A stretch of 64,000 nt of DNA from Pholis gunnellus (GCA_910591455.2 OU342816.1:11350638-11414637); one strand, 5' to 3'; positions 1-29,111 are shown, numbered from the stretch's first letter. Numbers and translations are program-made. Notes: generated by a model not told the origin, from the letters alone.

Positions 1-3000
1 CCAATTATTGAGCAATCGCGGGGGTGGTAGAGTCTCCCGCTGTTTAGGAAGATCTTCCCGGATTTCAGCGCCGCGTGTCTCTGAAGTATCCGCCCTGCAG
101 GGGTGCCAGCCTATGACTGACCCTGACCTCAGGCCTCCCCCGTGGACAGGAGAAAGTGTTTCAAGGCAAGCACTGAACCTGCACTCTCTCATGTGTGTGA
201 TGACACAGCTCAGCGCAGACGATCAGCTGCCTTCAAGCCTTCTATAAAGGAGATAAAGGAACAACTTGAGGCTAGTTGGTTTGTAGAGGGCAGTTCTGAC
301 TTCAGACTGAGGATTTATGATAGCTCACGGGCACAGAAGTGAAGCCAATGCTGAAGTGCCTTAAACTTGCATTCTTTCTCTGGTGGCAAAAATAGTTGTA
401 TGTCTATGGGAAAATGACTCTATTTCTCACTTCAGGCTTCAGTTTCTGGTCTCAATCTCTAGTTTCAGGTGTTCTTCAATACAACATGATGTTCATTGAG
501 TACCTTATGGTCCCATTTAGAGCAAAGCAGGGTATGCTTTAGGGCGGGGCTACCTCGTGATTGACAGGTCGCTAACTGTAAGTTGTCTGGTCATCTTACA
601 ACGTTAACCCTTTCACAGTGTGATTTCTGTTTATAAAAGTTAATTTTAACCTTTGTTGGAGGCCTAAAAATGTATTTTTTAGAGTTGTACTTAGCACCAC
701 CCTCTCGTGTCACTTCTGGTTGCAAAAAAACAAGATGGCGACGACCGAAAAGACGAACTTGACATCACATTGACGTCCCCTTCTTACATACAGTCTATTG
801 GCGCAGCAGGGAAGTGAATTTGGTTGTGTGTTCTTTTCTCCCGAGGATGATGGATGATCTTTAAATTGTATTACTGAATGAGTACCATTTCCCAATCTGA
901 ACATCCTTTCTAAGTAGATGAGTATGGCATTGAGTTTCTGTTTAGCTAATTTTCTCTTCCACTCCGCAGTGTCACAGACTGTAGCCTTTGACAACATCTA
1001 ACAAAGTAAAAACCTTTTACCAAAGCAAGCATGCCTCTGACGGCCGTGATCACAAGAAGTGTCTTTTGAAAAGATTGAAGTGCTAAAATGTGCTGTGCAG
1101 CCCACATCTGTTAACTAAGGCACTTGCATTTCAATCTTTTAGAATCAAGGTCTATGAAAAGAAACTATACACTTGATTTTTAAAGCCCGGAGGCAATTAC
1201 AGCCCAAGTTTGGAAGATTAAAAGGTGGGACACGCTCATAAAAATGAGCATTCCTCGTCTCCCCATGTTTTCACCGGCTATCTATGTTTTTTAATTAAAT
1301 AAAATGATATTTTACAAGTAGGGTATAGTCCCTTAATTCAGTCAGCCTCCAGCTGCAGAGTTACTATTTACATGAAGATGAATATAAATGTGTGTCGCTA
1401 CACTAATCGATACATGCGTGACCCCCATTTCCTCCTCCTCCTATAATACAGCAGCAGGTAGGCTTTAGTGTAGGAAATTAAACTAGATACAATCAGACGT
1501 TGTGGAGAAACTTAAATATCTTTGTATATTTAGTTAGTTTCACACTTTAGGCTTTTAGTTGACAGAGTTCAGTTCGGGAGCAAGTAGATTCTTGTCGTTG
1601 TCATCTGAGAAAAGGAATTTAAGGTGAAAAAATAATGGATGACGAGGGAAGAGAGAGAATTAGTGTAAACAACAGGAGAGGAACGAAAAACGTGGGAGAG
1701 GAGAATTTCATGGATAGATCTGCAACCAATAGTAGATCTAAACACCTCCATGGTTCCAGACTCTCAGACGTTAAGATTTTATGTTTTTCTTTTGTCATGC
1801 ATGATAGTAAACGTAATAGCCTCGGGTGTTTTGAACTGCTTATTTTTAAAACTCTTTTTACCTTATAGTATTCTTTATTTAAAGACGACATGGCTTGTGG
1901 AAAATTCAGAGGTCTTAAAAAGTGCAGTAGAACCCTCCCGAAATATACCGAGTTGATAAAAAGTCCTTTAAACTTTTCCTTTGTAATTCATTCCTCCTGT
2001 TATAGGATTCTGTACCAGGAAACCACCAGGGAGTTGGTGTAGCCTGCAACAATGTTCTCAAGAAGGCTTTCAGTTTTTCACAGAGCTGGGTTATTTTTGA
2101 AGAGGAGGTTTCAGAGAGTGGTGCCCATAATTGGAAGTAGCGGGAGGTGAATTCACTCACTGGCGGATCAATATTCCAAAGTAGCTGAAATATGCTGTAA
2201 AGCTTAGCAATTGAATCAATCACACTGTTTGAGAGATAGTGCAGCGAATTTTGCGTTTAAAGCTCGGAGTCCTTAAATGTGTCAAGTGAGTTGTGAGTGA
2301 TTAACGATTTAAACATCCGTCTTGTTGCTGAATTAAATGTTAAAATGTATTGCTTTTACTTCTTCTTGCCAATAGCAGTAGCTTCCTGTTGCGCACACGT
2401 CCAACAGCAAACACTGTAATAGATTGTCAAACCGTCATAGATGTGACCTCTCTGTAGATAACGTTCATCCCTCATCTGGTGCAGTCTCTCTGGGAGTATC
2501 TCTGGCCTCACGGCTGTGTGGATTTTGTTTGTCTGAGGGACGAAGTTGAGTCCAACGTGCACAAGTGCTGTTCTGCAGTTGACACCATGGGTCAAGAAGA
2601 CTCATTACTCGTAGGCAGCGTTATATAAAAAGACACCAGAACCCAGTCGGCGTCTCATATCCTCTTAACCCTCCCATTTCATGTGAGGGTCAAAACGTTT
2701 CATACCTCTGTGATTAGAGTAAATATTCACTTTGAACTTGTGCGCCTTGAATAATGCAACAGATTTTTCCCTCCACTTTACATTTGTTTTGTGTTCCAAC
2801 ACCGGAGAGAAACTTTTTGTGAAATCCTTTCCTTATGATGCGCAGATGTATATTCACGTTTAACGTTGAGCTACAATTAGAAAAGGGGATTTGCCCGGGG
2901 ATGAGAACATATGCTCGGCGGACAAACGACTAGAAATCAAAAGAGCTTCTGCGTTGTCGTGAATTTATTATGAGCGAAAGAACTCTGGGATTGATTGGGG

Positions 3001-3944
3001 GAAAACACATGTTTAACTGGAAATGATTAATGTAATGATTCTGTCCGGTGATCCCCCGAAGACGTGTACTTAATCCTCAGTGCTTTGAGTCCGTCGGTTT
3101 CATGCTCGGCAGTGTCGCATCTTTGGTTTCCGTCCATGAAGCTCCCTCCCTAACTAGGTCACATGCTGTCCTGGGACAGTGACCAACCACAACACGTAGT
3201 GATATGCGTCCCTAAAGACAAGAAAGGACAAAGTGTCAAACATTAACACTTTCTCTTTGTCTCACATCCCCCCCCCCCCCTCTTTCATCTCACTACTCCA
3301 CGACTCACACTTGCAGTAGCTGAGCTCATCTGCACGTGTCGAGGGAGGTTTTTTGTCAAACAGTAGACGAGGGGTTAAACAGTCATGTGCCCCTCCCCTC
3401 CTACCATTCCAACCAGACCAGGAGACAGGAAGGGGGAACTACAGGAAGCTGAGGCCTGATGTCAGTAGACACAACTCTTGTCAAAGACACACAAAGAGGG
3501 CTCACACACACACACACTCGGTGCATAAGTTGTTATGTTCACGTGCACACACTGACCTACACTCACATAAACAACGCTGGAACGCCTGTGAAGGGAAATC
3601 GTTTTTTCTACTGTTTGCATTCTTCATGTGCACTGGTAGATAACCCGGGTTCCAAGGGCATTCAAAATTAGCATTTTTAAAGATTAACCAACGATATTCT
3701 TTGTTACCTGCGCTCAATAATACCTGGAGGACAATCGCTCCAATTATATAAAGATGGGGATAATTTATTTAGAAATTATTTGAATACTCCCAACGAACAA
3801 AACAAACTTCACTGACTTTTCTAGTAGCAGCTGTAATCCATCAAGCTAATGTTAGTGGCGACAACCTCGTTAACTTCACCCGTTAATCATGTATGAATGG
3901 AGTCAAAATAACACAAATGGGGGATTTTTTTAAAGAAGGAATCA

Positions 3945-4130
3945 TTAAACATATTGGGAAATACTCTTTTAAGTCTTCCTTTTAGAGTTAGAGACAACTA
4001 CTCTCATGTCTGTGTGATGACTATGAAGCTACAACCAGTTAGCTTAGCTTAGCAGAAAGACTGGAACAAACCCAGGCAAGCTGTTTCCAGTCCGTGCGCT
4101 ATAAGCTAGCGGCGCAGACATAGTGCTATT
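3945..4130. repeat. Dispersed fish repeat ('ttagcttagcttagc' family)
   Basis: The order 'attgggaaatactctttt', 'ctctcatgtctgtgtg', 'atgaagctacaaccagttag' and 'cttagcttagca' is characteristic. Other copies in this window are at about 16905-17070 and 43195-43330, which start or end at different points, as expected for old insertions. Confidence 0.65.
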
Positions 4131-7100
4131 CTCCTCCAACTTTTGGTATTCCTTTCATTTAAATGCGAAACATGTAAGGTATTAAATTGCCCCAGGCACC
4201 AGAACATCCCATAAGCAGGTCTGATTTCAGGCTTTGGAGATTTTCAAACATGTGGTAGCAGTTTCCACCCGAAACACATGAGGTTTTGAGCTCTACCTGG
4301 AGGACAGTAACTCTCCTGTCAAGAAGTGTCATATGGAGCAGCTTCACGTCCCAAACCACCAAACAAATGCTATGCAAGCAGGTGAGATCCCTTTGCTCAG
4401 CATTTCATGATCTATTTCACTTTCGTGTCTTGGATTAAATAAAATTATTTATTATATTTTACTGACAAAAATATTGTCAGTGTTTTGTTTTTTGTCCAAT
4501 CAATGAAGCTACACATGTGGTTCATGTCAATGGTTGTATGTTGGGAAGATGTGAAAGGAAAGCCTACAGCGTCCAGAAATACATTATAATGATTCCAAGT
4601 TGTTATCAGCCTGTCATGGCTTCATGTCAGCTGACCAAGAGAAAGATTTAAATTGAGATGAAAGATGACACTGAGAGCGAGCAGCTCGATGAACACAGCT
4701 GTAGTTTTGGCCAAACACACCGACCGGTACATCTAGTTTTTGTCATCTTTTAACATCTCTTCCCCTCTCACATTCCCCTTTTTCATTATCCCCGTTCTTC
4801 CCCTCCGTCTCCATTTCTCTAGGTGTATGAGGGTAATTGGCACTCTGTTTCTTTAATTAAAATGAGGTCTAATTGTAGCTGAAGCGGGGCAAATGTTCGT
4901 AGGCCTATAATTTCCCGATCACACACCAGAGCCACGCAGGAAAAGTGTAAAATAGGAGGGGAAAGGGTACGCGGGGAAAGAAACTAACACGGAGGTGAAC
5001 AACGGGATTCAATGCAAATAGGGTCCTGCTCTCTCGGTCTGAAGCCTGAAGACGGCCCTATAGAAAACGAGGGTGTAATATTTGCCATGTAGTCCCCCTT
5101 TGTGAAAAATACAGGGTCAGGTTTTACATTTCAAAAGAAAACACCCTCTATTGTTGTCTGCCTTTCATACAGAAAACCCGACACCTTCCCCTTGCCTGTG
5201 TTTTCTACTATAACATAAACTATACCATGCTAATTCTGATCTCTCAACACACCTCCTTCAAACCTGCCTCAGTGTCTCTACCTGGAATAAAGAGTCTTAT
5301 AATGGAATATATTTGTTTTAAATGTTTCCATAAATCCGTGTACGTCTTCTTGCCTGCACCAGTATCAGTTTCGACGTGTTCGTACCGTAATTACTGTACA
5401 ATTGTTTGTTTTGGTTGTTAAATCTGGCCGGATGACGAATCTTCATTGTTCGTACATTTTTCTAACACTCGGGGGACAATTTTCCGGCAGTAGGTGGCCG
5501 CCGCTGCTGTAAAACTTGTAGGGGAAACGCCAGCTTCCTCTAACGGGGCTTAGGTCTGAGCCTACTTCAGTGAAAGGCAAGTCCGTGCATGCACATAATA
5601 GAAACACTCACCATCTCATCTAAAACACTCACGCTCACACATCCTGTCTCATAAACCTTAATGATGGAGCAGTGATAAACAGTGATTATCATGTCGGGGG
5701 GGGGGGGGGGGTTGTTTCTTTTCCATTCCTTCAAAAGAAAACATAATCAGCATATGAAACAGAGGTAGATGTGCATAGATGGAGGCGGGGCAGAGTGTTA
5801 TGAATGTGTTTTTTTTAATTATGCTGAAGTGAACTGGAGGTAGACGAGATGCGTGGAAAGTCCCGGCCTGAACTTTGTCATCCAATTATCCTCCTCACCC
5901 ACCTCCCGCTTCCCTTTCTTCCACTTTATGGCCTCAGATTGTTGTCGTACAGCCGCTGGGCTTCTGCGGAAGAGGGAGAGAGGCATGTACGCGTTTCTTT
6001 ACGATGGTGTTCAAATAGAGAGTAAAATAAGTAGACTGTAAAAGAGAAACGGGTAATAAATAATTGATTGAAGTCGCGTTTACCTCTCGGTGCGGTGTGA
6101 TGACGAAACCGCTGCATTTGCAACAGTGACGATTAGTGATGTCATGTGCTGGTCAGCCACGGGAACGAGAAAAAGACACTTTCAATGCTAAAAGAAAGAT
6201 TTAAATGATGAATTCTGCATGTGTGTGTGTTACATTATGTGTGTGTGTTCACTGAGGGAATGTATTAAATTAGCAGGAGCTACGATGTGAGCAGCAGTGG
6301 GCGTGATCGAGTGATCACCGAGTTCATTATGAAAAAATGAGGATATTAGGAGTCGGATATTTATAGGTGACACCAGACGTTTTCCACTTGTTAATTTACC
6401 GTTAATCATTCGGTATTCAAATGTTCATGTGTTGCAGTCCAAACGTGTTTTAATCTAAAGTAAGAAAAGCAGTGGAGCAGTATATTTTTATAGAAATGTG
6501 GAGCTTGAGAGAATATCCACATATCTCTTTACATTCCGTCCTACGGGTGGAAGGACTAAAGAGGCGGTTTCAACAGTCCGTCCTGAACAGGCCGAGCTTG
6601 TCCGCAGTATCTGATCTGTACCCGTCATTAAAGTGTTAAACGATGGCGTCAGCCGAAGCGTTCGCCTCAGAAGTGAAGCGCCCGGTCCGACTCTGCTTTA
6701 TCTCCGAGTTTTTGTTTGGCCTTCATGTGTATTTCATTAGAATGTGGGTTTGCTAAGTGGTGAACGCGATTGCCTCTCACTTTACACACAGGATCACAGA
6801 GATTAGTAACTGTAGGCGTTGCAGTTATTTTTGTAAAATACTACAAGTGTTGTTGCTGTTTGAATATATTCATAGAGCACAAGGAGTCCCTGACTGCCTT
6901 CATGTCGTTCTACGTAAAAAAGGCCTTTTTCCAAACATCCTTTGCTCCTGTATACAGTCTTCCACAGGAAACTGACTGTAATCAGTTTTTGAACAGAGTG
7001 ATAGTCACTTGGAAGGATGTTTTTCCATGAATCCGGCAGCATAGTTTCTCACATTGACACTAGCGGGCATCAAACTATGGGAGATGTGCTGACAAAATAT

Positions 7101-7932
7101 GTTCGATGGAGGTATTTTTCCTGACTTGAGGGCAGCAAGTAATTAATTTTTTATGCCCAAATGTGTTCAATCCACAACGATATCAAACGGCGGCAATCAG
7201 GAACTTCTCACATTTGAGAAGCTGCAACTAATCAATGTTTTGATGATCCAAATTGCTGCTGATTTGTTTTGTATTCGTCAATCAATTAATTAACGGATTA
7301 ATCACAAACTGAAGAGCCAGACAATAGGAAACATACATTTCTAGTTGAGGTGCTGAAAATGTAAACCAACAGCCGTTATTAAAGGAGCTGTGTTTAACAT
7401 TCAGAGCATTAAAATATCATCAAACAACCATTATCTATGTAAAGATGTAGAGCACGCCGTCCCAACCGACAGCAGCTCCAAATGATCCATACATCGGATC
7501 TTACGCCTTTAAACCAATAGAAGAAGTAACATTAAAGAGCAACATTCTGATTAATACAGATGCAATCACTGAATCTGTGTGTTCAATTAGAACTGTATTG
7601 ATTTGCTCTTGTATTCAGCGCCGACGTTTTGCACAATAGAGCAACATGTTGAAGTAGGAAGTGGAAACAACACATCTTAAACACTTTCTTCCAGAATTCA
7701 GAGGGAAACGTTTTTCTTATGAATAAGAACAATATTATTAAAAGGTCAATAGTATTACAAAAAAATTGGTTTTAGTGTATTGCAGGCATTGTTTTATTTA
7801 TATGAAGCATTATTACTCAAATCAATAAAAAGAAATGTACTAAGACTTAAATAAATATGTCGAAACTAAATCTGGGGGAAAGGAAAACCATAAAAGAAAA
7901 CTGGAAAAAGAGTTTTAAATGCCAGCTCAGAT

Positions 7933-8054
<122 letters not shown>

Positions 8055-9001
8055 TGATTGTATTGGATGCCAGACTTTACTGTTGAGACTTATATTGGGA
8101 GCCTAATTCAACAAAACATCTTAATAAACCCAATGATAAGCTCACACTGAAACCCCCCCATTTCCTCCAGCATCCATTTTCATGCAAGTGCTCGCCTTGA
8201 TGGTGGCACACAGGAGAGCCGCATTAAATCCTGTTTATTGGTAAAACCAAACGGCCTCACCCTTGAGATGAGCTTCTGTGGGGAACACGTAGGTGCTCTA
8301 AAAACCCGGTCTGTGACAGAAACCTCATCCCATCAGCATGAATACTAGTCACAACTCAGCAGAGACAATCTGCAGAGACAGCCGGGGGAGAAAGATGCCC
8401 CCACATGAAAAAGAAGAGCTCACTCTGCACCGAGTCGCATGCGGTTCAGGCCCCCGGTTTTTTTATAGTGGTACTGAATCATGGCGGAACTGCTCCGATT
8501 GTTTGTGAGCTGGCAGCCTGCCCCTCAAAAGATTAGAAAAGAAAATCAATTCTATTGTAATCACAGATCGCGACTGGAAGGGCTTAAATCTTTACATTGG
8601 GATGTCTGTGAGTGGTGTTCTCCTGTCCCAACTGCTTGTCCCAACTACTCTCCGGACTCTTTGCAGCAGGTTTAGTGTGACCAAAGGCATGCCGTGTCGC
8701 CGGGAACACAAGGGACTCGGGGGGGAATAAAAACAACCATGAGAGGAAGCATATTTTTTAGGGCAGTGGGAATGTTTCTGTAGATGTAATTGACTGGTGA
8801 AACTCCATCTTCTACCGTAATCCCACCGTAAGCCGTAGCCGATACTTGGCAGGGAACGCGGGGCTCGGAAATATGTTCGCCCCTTTGATTTTAAAGTCAC
8901 CTGTGTGTTTCTCTGAATGTAAATGAATCTTGTACGTGTCATTTTTACATTTCCTGCTGTGAGTGACGCTGTGTTGTTTGTGTTTTTTTTCTTCCTCACA
9001 G

Positions 9002-23511
<14,510 letters not shown>

Positions 23512-24246
23512 CTCACCTCGTTTAGTAACCTGGACGTGAACGCCAGCACACCGGTGCAGCCGTGTACTCTGAGCACTCTGGATGCTCATCCCTGTGACCC
23601 CACTTTGAACACGGACTTCAAGGGAAATCAGCAGAATTTACCTATGACCAAAAAATAATTCAAGAAATGAACGACTTAAGATGACTTTCCTATTCGAAAG
23701 AGAGAGCTGTCCGGAAACGGGCATGTCCCCGACAAGCACAGTGACCATGGGACAAAGTTGCTGTTGTGCAGACTTGACTCTGCCTCATTTTTTTGTATCT
23801 ACCTGAATTAAGGACCCAATTATTGTGCTCAACCAAGAGGAGAGACTGATCCGAATTTACAATGTTTCTGTTGTATCATGTCATTTTGGAAACTGGCAGT
23901 GGACTGGTTTGTTGTCCCAGTAAAAAGTCACTTCACCGAAGGAGACAAAAAGAAATGCCAGTGACAATCCAAGGTTTTCAGTTTTCATATTGTTGTAATT
24001 ATGAATGAGAACTGCTTTCACCTGGGTGTCTTGCATTTAATCCATCTGGATTACATTACTACACAGACATTTTGTTCACATTGAGACTGAACATTTTAAC
24101 AGTTGGATTTTTACTTCTTTGTTTCTGTTTGATTTCAACATGACCTCCTCTTTACTCAGGTGTGATGTGTAATGCAAACTTTGGAGAGCGCTGTACTCGT
24201 TCGTCCTAATCGGACTTCTTTCATCTTCTTCAGTCTCTCTTTCTTC

Positions 24247-25407
24247 TATGAAGGCAAATCACTGTCAAAATCCGAGAGCGCAAATGAGATCCATGCGCGC
24301 GCGTATTTTACTTTGACGAGCGCTTTTATATCACTCCGCGAGCAAAAGTCCGTTTCGCGCGAGCAAAAGTCGCTCGAGAAGCTTAAACCTGTTCGCTCGC
24401 GAGACTTTATTCTGCCCGCTCGCGAGTAGTTTTTCTTTTTGACAGTAAGTGGGCGGACCCAGACTCCCTTGTATCTCTACATCTGATTGGTTACAATGCT
24501 CGTCTTTGGATAAACCGGATATGACTGACACAGACTGACACAGACGTCAGGGGGAGATTTTCAGATTGCACTACAGGTCAGGGGCAAATAATGTACATTT
24601 TACTGCACGGGTACTTTTACTTTCTGCACTTAAAGTACATTTTGCTGATAATAACATACTTAACTAAGGTTTTGAATGCAGGTATTTTACTCGTAGTGGA
24701 TTATTGTTTCATCAGTATGGTATTAGTACGTTTACTGCAGTGAGGATCTGAATACTTTTTCATCCACTAACTACTTGTCAGTGATTTAACAGTTAATATA
24801 CAAACAGTGGTCCCTAATCTTGGCTCCAGATCTTTGAGCAGGTCCAAATTGTTGCTCATATTATATACAACTACATTATATCTCTTCTGTAAACACAACA
24901 GTATGATTAAATATAATCGCATCATGTTTTAATCAATTAAGATCAAAGAGTGTCTTTGAGCTGTTTGTCGCAGTTTGACTATCAAACACACATTGTCTGT
25001 AATAGAATGATGGAGTGAATTCAAAGCAAATGTAGTGGCAATGTAGTGGAGTAGTGTTTAGTGGCGGATTGATAACCACCTCTAACAGACCTGGCGTCTG
25101 TGTCAGAGTGATATCCGGTTTATCCAAAGACGAGCATTGTAACCAATCAGATGTAGAGATACAATGGAGACTGGGTCCGCCCACTTACTGTCAAAAAGAA
25201 AAACTACTCGCGAGCGAGCAGAATAAAGTTTCGCGAGCGAACAAGTTAAAGCTTCTCGAGCGACTTTTGCTCGCGCGAGAGTGAATTTTTCTCGCGCGAG
25301 ACGGACTTTTGCTCGCGGAGTGATATAAAAGCGCTCGTCAAAGTAAAATACACGCACGCATGGATCTCATTTGCGCTCTCGGATTTTGACAGTGATTTGC
25401 CTTCATA
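24247..25407. mobile_element. Non-autonomous DNA transposon with terminal inverted repeats of about 300 bp
   Basis: The left end, TATGAAGGCAAATCACTGTC from 24247, recurs as its reverse complement ending at 25407. The match continues inward for roughly 300 bases (about 24247-24550 against 25098-25407) with scattered mismatches and one insertion of about 20 bases in the right arm. The arms are rich in CTCGCGAG and GCGAGCAAAAGTC motifs, many of them palindromic. TTCTTC flanks both sides (24241-24246 and 25408-25413), consistent with a 6-bp target-site duplication, although the left flank is pyrimidine-rich. The interior, about 550 bp, has no transposase, so this is a deletion derivative or MITE-like element. 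I cannot assign a superfamily. Confidence 0.8.
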
Positions 25408-26179
25408 TTCTTCATCGGCTCCGCAGCATGTGAGAAGAGGGACACTGAGACATATCAGCACTTTTGCCATTTCAGAGTGAATTGTAATCTTCAGTAACTC
25501 CATGTGTTTCTCTTGGAGTGGTTGGTTATTTTCTACTGCCTGTGTTTTCTGCTGGCAGCTCAGTTTCATTACAGTCTGAACACTGACTGAACAAGGACCA
25601 AGTGGACTCAGAGACCAGAGAACACTGTAGAGTTGGGTTTCATTGTAGTAATGTACCAAGGAAAGGTATCTGGCCTCAAAATTGTTTTTCTTAAATATAA
25701 CTGGTGCATTTCGTAATTCTCTTATTCTGTATTCTCCATCTTCCAGTGCCATTCAGTCGTCTTTGTGGACTTAAATGCCAATTTTATATAGCAGAAATCT
25801 CTCATGAGTGATTCTTGTTTCATTAAAATGTACCTCAAAGGGTAACTTTGACATTTTGCAGTATTATGTTCCTTCATGCTGGTTGTGTAGTCTGCAAATT
25901 GTTTCTGCCATTGCCTCAAAGCTATACAAAATGAGTCTCTTGAAATTCTTAACATTTTGCATTGAAGACAATCTACAGCTACCAGCTACGCTAACATGCT
26001 AGCTTGTAGTAGTATCCATCGGTTTCTGATTGGAGTGCTAACAACACTGTTGAGTTGCTGTTTGATTAGCACAGCAGGCCCCCTCACATTATTACAAGTG
26101 CTTGAAGAAGAATAACAAAATGTCAAAGTATCGCTCAAAGATCTCTCGAAGGATAATACCAATCATTTTGGAAAGTCGT

Positions 26180-26215
26180 ACTTCATTTTCCTGCAGTGAC
26201 TCAGGAAAATGAAGT
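26180..26215. repeat. Perfect hairpin, 14-bp arms, 8-nt loop
   Basis: ACTTCATTTTCCTG (26180-26193) is repeated as its exact reverse complement at 26202-26215, in the presumed ephb4 3' flank. Confidence 0.9.
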
Positions 26216-29040
26216 TTAAACTGCTGCTGAAACATACTCAAATATGTTAAATACAACATGGTATAATTGCTTTTTTTTTAGTGCCATTGAGCACTTATAT
26301 GATTTTTCAATTGGCAATTTGGGATTTCCTCTTCCTTGGACTTTAACATGGCATTTCTATCATATGCGATAATTATCCCGGGTTTCAAGAGGCTTAAAGT
26401 GCAATTTATACACATTCAAAATCCATTCAAATGTGATGATTAACATAAATTGAAGTCAGATTGATTCACACCGAACCTTGGGTGGTAGTAATGGCCACAC
26501 TCTGAGGTACACTTGAAAAAGTGTTGGTTGGTGAGACCATAAAATCATCCACCCTCTTAATTACCATAAATGTATGTCACAGGCCCATAATCAAAATCAC
26601 TGGTATTGTCACGCAAGAGTCTGAGAGATTCCTTTAAGGAGTGTGAACAATGTGGTCTTCATATTGAAGATCTCAATAAAATCCACTTTTAAATGATGAA
26701 TAGATAAAGTATGTTTTGATTACTGTCCTGTGTGTAGGCTAATCTGTATTCAGTATTCATAATAAAGACACACACCAGTGTTTACGATCAAGGACTCATT
26801 TTTCTGCTTATCAACATGTCTGTAGATAATCATCAAAGTCATTATCACCTCAACTGGAGCGGGACTGCTGCGCCAAATATATGTGCACGTCATTGCTTGG
26901 ACGTCAAAGGAAGATCCTCACTGACCCAGAAAGTGAAGGTCCATATATTTTACCTGATGACAGGCGGAGCTGTCCCAGTAACCCCGGTGACTTTTGTCCC
27001 AAATTCAGAGCGAAGCAGCTCCATATTTGCCCAAAAACACACTGGTGCCTTGGGATTTGCCCGTTCTTTTTATGCTATAATTGCATTTTATTATCTCGGG
27101 GTCTCAGAGATGTGAAATAAATAAATAGTTCTTGGTTTTCTTGTTTTTAATCTGTGGTTAGATAATGCCTCATCTGAACTGGCTACGCTCGCAGCAGAAA
27201 TGTGCGAGTAAAATGTCTAATGTCCTTTGTGGCTCTTGTTGCAAACGTGCCTCTCATCTATCCCGCCGCTCCGTTTTTTTTATAATGAGAGAGAAACAGG
27301 AGACAGCGAGAATTGAGTCTCACTCCGCCTACATTTCCCCAGCTTTGCCTTTCCTCTTTGCCTTCTGTCTCTCCGGAGAGCCTTTACCCCTCGAGGGCTG
27401 GAAGCTTGTCCTCTCCTATGTTTCTCTTCCTGGTCCTCGGCTCTTTTAATCATGAAGAGATGTTCTTTTCTTCTCCTGTGCCTCGGGCTGAGAGCAGCTT
27501 AGAGCGCAGCATAAGCTTAAACTAAACTCTCACACAGACTTTTTCTCTCTATCTCTCTTTCTCTCTCTCTCTCTCTCTGCTGCTCTCTCCAAAGCTACCA
27601 TAACCAGGCGAAGCTGTCAGGGCTTCAAGAAGTGTTTAGGTTCATTGATTAATGTCCTTTGATTATCTCTGTGTTACTGACTCATTCCTCTTGTTCTACT
27701 GCTCTCTTGTGGCCCACAAAGTACAGACCTGCGCCAGTGGAGCTTCCATGTAGTGGAGCTAAATAACGATGAATAACTTTTTGTTTTTAAATTTTAAACC
27801 CCACACAGTGTGTTATGGTGTGTATGAATCTCTGCGTCGGAGTGATTCATTGTTTGAACGCGAGGGACAGGCATTCATCTCTGGTTTCTACTTCTGTCAG
27901 TGCTTTGCGTGACCCCTGACCCCACCGTATAGTCTAACTCTAGCCTCGGCTTTGTCTGCGTCTCTGAATGGCCATTCATTAGGCCTGCTGTTGAGCAGAG
28001 AGCCGACCAGGCCGCCCAGGTTTCAGCATTTAGCGGATTGTGTCATTCCCCTCGCATTCCTGTGTGCATTCAAGTGTGGAGTGTGTGCGGGTAGGTGGGT
28101 GGATGGTAGTGGTGGGTGGGGGGGGTTAACCAGTGGGACAGGTACATTTGTGTTTGCAAGCAAGGGGGGAGGGAGAGACGGGATAAGAAGTGGTTTCACC
28201 GTGTCTGTAGCAGTAAACAGCACAGAACAGTGATCCTGCATCAGATGTGTATCGTTAAAGGTGCACCCCAGCGCTTCACTGCTGCACTTCCATAAAGTTG
28301 GGGGTCTCACAAGAGACGGATTTAAAAACAGAAAAGAAATTCAAAAACAGCTTGTAGTGTGGGTCAAGCTTCAAACACTACAATAAGGCAACTCTATATC
28401 CTCCCAAACGCAGACTTGTTTCAAACCCCACACCTCCAGTTTGTCATTTCTGCTGAAAGCATCAAAAGTTTTAAGCCTAATCCGAGGTAACAAATAAAAA
28501 AAGCCTGATGACATCATCAAGGTCAACGCCTGAAACCCCATCCCTCCAACATTTCTGATGTCGGAATTTGAAGGGGGACGTGTCTTAACAATGAACGTAA
28601 CTTTCAGTTCAGAGGTTTTCATTCTTTACACAACCGTTTCTTTTTGTGTGTACAAACGAGCGCAGCACTCTCAATGAAGAGTGCGCCATCATCCCCATAT
28701 TTGAATGATTATGGTGTCGCGCTCCTCATAATGACGGGCGGCTTTTCACAGTTCAGCTGCATCCATTTGGAACAGCAAGGAGCACTTTAGCTTTCCAACG
28801 TGATCGGTAGACAGATGTTGTACAAACCTTGTTTGTTTCCAGCCCACGCCCACCTTGAATGGCATTCCTTGTGAAAAGCAAGTGGAGCCTAATGTTTGAA
28901 ATTGGTGTAATGGCCCTTTAACATGTAAAAAAAACAATTTTGGGAAAGTACTGACTAACTTTCCATCCTTGTTTTTTGTGGATGCAGCATTGCTTTGAGT
29001 TCCCATAACAGCAGCAGCTTGGAGATGGAAAGTTACATTG

Positions 29041-29043
<3 letters not shown>

Positions 29044-29090
<47 letters not shown>

Positions 29091-29111
29091 CCTCCCTCCC
29101 TCCCTCCCTCC
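29044..29111. repeat. (CT)n array with CCCT repeats
   Basis: About 22 CT units run to 29087 and then pass into tandem CCCT units. It is intergenic. Confidence 0.95.

Larger units (their letters stand above)
23512..26775 (+). other. ephb4: ephb4 3' UTR and downstream flank
   Basis: This is non-coding sequence after the ephb4 stop. I see no AATAAA in the first 700 bases. The first plus-strand AATAAA is at 25222-25227, inside the right terminal inverted repeat of the transposon. Others lie near 26676 and 26759, so the true transcript end is uncertain. The stretch also contains a perfect 14-bp hairpin (26180-26215). Confidence 0.5.

Noticed and set aside
8481..8540. MAELLRLFVSW as an ephb4 signal-peptide exon
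   Set aside because: The hydrophobic stretch is too short, and the possible GTGAGC donor does not leave the phase needed for exon 9002.
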